Below, piece by piece: positions 61,005 through 64,000 of a stretch of 64,000 nt of DNA; position 1 is the first letter of the stretch, and every line of letters begins with the position of its first letter. Location: assembly GCF_029961145.1 (NCBI RefSeq), contig NZ_JASBRG010000005.1, positions 124,001 through 188,000 of the forward strand. Direction: 5' to 3'. Under the pieces are notes generated by a model. It had not been told where the DNA came from, ran no database searches, and saw only the letters and a list, made by a program, of their open reading frames with translations. Both the position numbers and the translations under genes were made by a program. The stretch is from Pinibacter soli. GTDB lineage: Bacteria; Bacteroidota; Bacteroidia; Chitinophagales; Chitinophagaceae.

Positions 61005-62759
61005 CTAATTCCTAACTCCTCTTCTTTCTCCCACCTGCTGTCTCCACATTGCGTAATACAATCCTTTCTGCAACAGCAATTCATCGTGAGTGCCCACTTC
61101 TACGACTTTACCTTTTTCAAGCACGTAAATAACATCAGCGTGCATGATCGTAGAAAGGCGATGCGCTATTAAAATCGTGATCTGTTCACGTGTTGCGGAA
61201 ATTTCACGAATGGTGTTCGAAATATCTTCTTCAGTTAAGGAATCAAGCGCAGAGGTCGCTTCGTCAAAGATCAACAACCGGGGATTGCGTAACAATGCAC
61301 GGGCAATCGAGATCCTCTGTTTTTCTCCGCCGGAGAGTTTCATACCGCCTTCACCAAGAATGGTATCAATACCATGCGAAGATCGTTTGAGCAATTGCGT
61401 GGCTGAAGCCTTATGCAGCGCTTCTAAAATATCTTCATCCGTAGCATCCGGATTTACCATTTTCAAATTGTCTTTAATGCTTCCCGCAAACAGTTGTGTA
61501 TCCTGCGTTACAAAGCCAATTTGCCTGCGCAAAGCATTATATCGAATTTCATTGGAAGACTCGTTGTTGAAGTAAATATTACCATCGATCGGTCTGTATA
61601 AGCCGACCAACAACTTTACTAATGTTGACTTTCCCGAACCAGAGGGCCCAACAAAAGCGATGGTTTGACCTGTTCGCACATCAAATGAAATGCCGTCTAT
61701 CGCATTGTAGTTTGCGGTCTTGTGACGAAACACTACTTCTTCAAAACGTAGATCCTGCAAGTCTCCTATCTCAACAGGATTCTCCGGACGCTGTTCTACC
61801 GTTTTATGCATCAACACATCAAAGCTGTTAATGGAGGCTTCTACTTCACGATACTGTAAAATGATGTTTCCCAAATCCTGTAATGGCCCAAAAATAGTGG
61901 TAGAGATGAATTGCATGGCAATCAATTCACCAGTGCTTAGCACTTTTCTGAAAATGAGCCACAGCAAAATGAACAATATAGATTGACGTAAAAGATTGAG
62001 CGTGGTTCCCTGCATGAAGGACAGCGAACGAACTTTTTTCACCTTCACCATTTCGAGGTCGAATATTTTTTGTGTTTGTACACGCAGTCTTCTTATTTCG
62101 GGAAAAGTAAGACCAAGGCTTTTCACCAGTTCTATGTTGCGCAGGCTTTCTGTTATAACACCGGCCATGGCATTTGTCTCACGATTGATTGAGCGCTGAA
62201 CAGTTTTTATTTTCTTAGATAGTAATCCGGTTAACGAACCGAGCACCAATATACCAATTACAAACACCGGAATGAGCATCCAGTTTTTGGTAACGCTATA
62301 CCAGATAAGAAATCCAATGCCTACGATGGAAGAAAACAATACATTGATGAAGGAAGTGACAAATCGTTCGGTGTCTGTTTTTACTTTTTGTAACACGGAC
62401 AATGTTTCTCCGCTTCTGCTTTCTTCGAACTCCTGGAACGATAAGCGTAACGTTTGCCGGAGGCCGTCATTAAATATTTGCATGCCAAAGCGGGCCACTG
62501 CGAGTCTTGTGGTGAATTCCTGGAAAGCCTTTGCCAATCGCGCCAGCAATGCAACCGCGATGGCTAATACCAGCCAAAACAACACACCTTTAACCAATTC
62601 ACCTTCTGGTCTCTTATTTATATTGTTTGCGTAATTGTCGATGATTTTACCAAAAATAACCGGATCGATCAAACTAAGCAACTGTGCTACTGCAGCCAGT
62701 ATTAACGATACAAAAATGAGCGTTCTGTGTGGCTGAAGATATCTCCATAAAATTCGCAT
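61005..62759 (-). CDS. ABC transporter, fused membrane and ATPase domains (ABCB type exporter half)
   Basis: 584 residues. Six membrane helices lie in residues 1 to about 310. The ATPase domain has Walker A GPSGSGKSTL, signature LSGGEKQR, Walker B LLIFDEATSALD and switch IAHRLSTI. It is a homodimeric half-exporter of the MsbA/lipid-drug type; substrate cannot be told. The C-terminal GVRN and the stop come from an AATTAGGAATT repeat arm. It faces the antiporter gene across an AAAAGTC repeat pair (62802-62896). Confidence 0.95.
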   Translation of the reverse strand: MRILWRYLQPHRTLIFVSLILAAVAQLLSLIDPVIFGKIIDNYANNINKRPEGELVKGVLFWLVLAIAVALLARLAKAFQEFTTRLAVARFGMQIFNDGLRQTLRLSFQEFEESRSGETLSVLQKVKTDTERFVTSFINVLFSSIVGIGFLIWYSVTKNWMLIPVFVIGILVLGSLTGLLSKKIKTVQRSINRETNAMAGVITESLRNIELVKSLGLTFPEIRRLRVQTQKIFDLEMVKVKKVRSLSFMQGTTLNLLRQSILFILLWLIFRKVLSTGELIAMQFISTTIFGPLQDLGNIILQYREVEASINSFDVLMHKTVEQRPENPVEIGDLQDLRFEEVVFRHKTANYNAIDGISFDVRTGQTIAFVGPSGSGKSTLVKLLVGLYRPIDGNIYFNNESSNEIRYNALRRQIGFVTQDTQLFAGSIKDNLKMVNPDATDEDILEALHKASATQLLKRSSHGIDTILGEGGMKLSGGEKQRISIARALLRNPRLLIFDEATSALDSLTEEDISNTIREISATREQITILIAHRLSTIMHADVIYVLEKGKVVEVGTHDELLLQKGLYYAMWRQQVGERRGVRN

Positions 62760-62801
62760 ATGCTAAAAATAACAAAAACCGGTCCATCGGTAAAAGGAAA
62801 A

Positions 62802-62896
62802 AATAAAAAGTCAAAAGTCAAAATGTTTGTTATTTTAAAGATTCAGCATATAATCAAGCACTCTTTTTGACTTTTGATTTTTTACTTTTGACTTTT
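62802..62896. repeat. Inverted AAAAGTC/GACTTTT arms
   Basis: Arms at 62802-62824 and 62866-62896 are reverse complements of AAAAGTC words in the divergent gap between the ABC exporter and the antiporter. Confidence 0.6.
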
Positions 62897-62904
62897 ATTA
62901 CACC

Positions 62905-64000
62905 ATGGAGAATTATACAATCGTAATTTTTATAATGGCTATCATGATCGGGCTTTCTGCTTTTGCAGACAAGATCAAACTACCATACCCTATCCTTCTG
63001 ATTAGCGCAGGTATTGCGATTGGCTTTATTCCCAACTTGCCCAATATTGAACTCAATCCCGAAGTTATTTTTCTAATTTTTCTTCCACCACTTTTGTACG
63101 ATGCTGCTTTTAATATTTCATTCAAAGAATTCCGAACGCATATTAACACCATCGGTTCTTTAGCAACAGGGCTGGTATTTATAACAGCAACAGGCATTGC
63201 TGTAATTACTCATTACCTTATTCCCGGCATGAGTTGGCCGCTTTCGTTTGTACTTGGCGCAATACTTTCTGCAACCGATGCTGTGGCGGCAATCAGTATT
63301 ACCAAGGGTTTGGGGCTCTCTCATAAAACTGTTACAATACTCGAAGGCGAAAGCCTGGTGAACGATGCTTCTGCGTTGGTGGCTTACCAACTGTCAGTTG
63401 CGGCAGTAACGGGAACTGCATTTGTGATATGGAAGGCGTCTTTACAATTTCTTATTCTAATGGGCGGTGGCATTTTGATTGGCTTTATTATGGGCAAATT
63501 GCTTGCTTTCATTTTGCATCGTGTAAAGGACGATAGAATGGTTGCTATTGCTTTTATGTTACTGATGCCATTTGTCACTTATCTGTTAGCCGAAACGCTG
63601 CATGTGTCAGGTGTGATGGCCGTGGTAATTTTGGGATTGGCCATTGCAAGATTCAGCAATAAAATATTCCCCGATCAATTAAAGCAACAATCGAAAAACA
63701 TTTGGGACATTATCATTTTCCTTTTGAATGGCCTGATCTTTATTCTTATCGGGCTCGAATTTCCATATGTTATGCGAGGAATCGAAAAGCGTCTAATCTT
63801 TCCTTATGTATGTTACGCGATCGTCATAACCATTGTAACGCTTGGCATTCGCATGACAAGGGTTTACTTACAGCGGGTAAATCTGCAACGAGCTTTTCGA
63901 AATCCGCGTGCAAGAATTTCGGAAGATGCGTTGTTAGACGTACCAACCAGTATTATTATTAGCTGGGCCGGCATGAGAGGTATTGTGTCGCTTGCAATTG
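62905..64000 (+). CDS. CPA1-family cation:proton antiporter (partial, cut by the window edge)
   Basis: From the ATG at 62905 the frame is open to the edge (365 residues). It is a multi-helix membrane protein: MENYTIVIFIMAIMIGLSAF, LIFLPPLLYDAAFN, LSATDAVAAI (transport-site region, TDAVA in place of TDPVA), LEGESLVNDASALV (ND motif), and SWAGMRGIVSLAI at the edge. The family exchanges Na+ or K+ for H+. The C-terminus lies outside the window. The start is preceded by a repeat arm and no clear Shine-Dalgarno. Confidence 0.93.
   Translation, partial: MENYTIVIFIMAIMIGLSAFADKIKLPYPILLISAGIAIGFIPNLPNIELNPEVIFLIFLPPLLYDAAFNISFKEFRTHINTIGSLATGLVFITATGIAVITHYLIPGMSWPLSFVLGAILSATDAVAAISITKGLGLSHKTVTILEGESLVNDASALVAYQLSVAAVTGTAFVIWKASLQFLILMGGGILIGFIMGKLLAFILHRVKDDRMVAIAFMLLMPFVTYLLAETLHVSGVMAVVILGLAIARFSNKIFPDQLKQQSKNIWDIIIFLLNGLIFILIGLEFPYVMRGIEKRLIFPYVCYAIVITIVTLGIRMTRVYLQRVNLQRAFRNPRARISEDALLDVPTSIIISWAGMRGIVSLAI

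Noticed and set aside
1-64000. tRNA or rRNA genes
   Set aside because: No T-loop (GGTTCGAATCC-type) with a matching acceptor stem and no conserved rRNA segment was recognised on either strand.

Overview
The window is a chromosomal segment of a Bacteroidota bacterium, most likely from the Chitinophagaceae or a close relative. The evidence is a SusC/SusD pair with an ECF sigma/FecR pair, a type IX secretion plug protein and a CHU_C-type sorting domain, several promoters of the TTTG-N19-TAnnTTTG type, weak Shine-Dalgarno sites, and Tat/lipoprotein sugar oxidoreductases. No tRNA, rRNA, phage or CRISPR array was seen.

Layout. (1) 0.1-6.9 kb, minus strand: a histidine operon, hisG-hisD-hisC-(PQQ-type dehydrogenase, cytochrome c)-hisB. 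It is headed by a promoter, a 16-residue His-rich leader peptide and an attenuator. (2) 7-16 kb: fructose-6-phosphate aldolase, 4.5S/SRP RNA, a T9SS plug protein, a LolC/E-like permease, a YhcH-family protein, a T9SS-sorted surface protein and several small unknowns. (3) 16-23.5 kb: SusD, SusC (with STN domain), FecR and a divergent ECF sigma factor, followed by a NagB-PIG-L fusion (23.9-25.8 kb). (4) 26-44 kb: two divergent clusters of sugar-oxidation genes. They hold three GMC flavoproteins with [3Fe-4S]-type cysteines, two Tat-type gluconate-dehydrogenase-subunit-3 proteins, three TIM-barrel isomerases, two Gfo/Idh/MocA oxidoreductases, two DUF1080 proteins, a ThuA protein and an MFS transporter. 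Together they look like a 3-keto-glycoside pathway. (5) 44-50.5 kb: a two-component system, a lone LytTR protein, small enzymes and rpiA. (6) 50.9-59.4 kb: a candidate phytate/phosphate operon (TonB receptor, beta-helix lipoprotein, beta-propeller phytase) preceded by a TPR-HTH regulator and a CHAD protein, with a striking 21-bp-periodic direct repeat upstream of the receptor. (7) 59.6-64 kb: LLM flavoprotein, ABC exporter, and a CPA1 antiporter cut by the window edge.

Nearly every intergenic gap is bounded by low-complexity arms of about 7-nt period (TTTCAAT, AATTAAG, TTTTTAC, AATTCCT and similar words). The arms are arranged as inverted pairs. In at least a dozen genes the stop codon lies inside an arm, and in several the last codons are repeat-derived. 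A separate MITE-like family of about 206 bp (three good copies and one degenerate copy), a cloverleaf-like element and a covarying hairpin family are also present. Best candidates for new biology are the compact two-state his attenuator, the stop-codon-anchored inverted repeats, the TGTTCAC array before the phytase operon, and the sugar-oxidation cluster.
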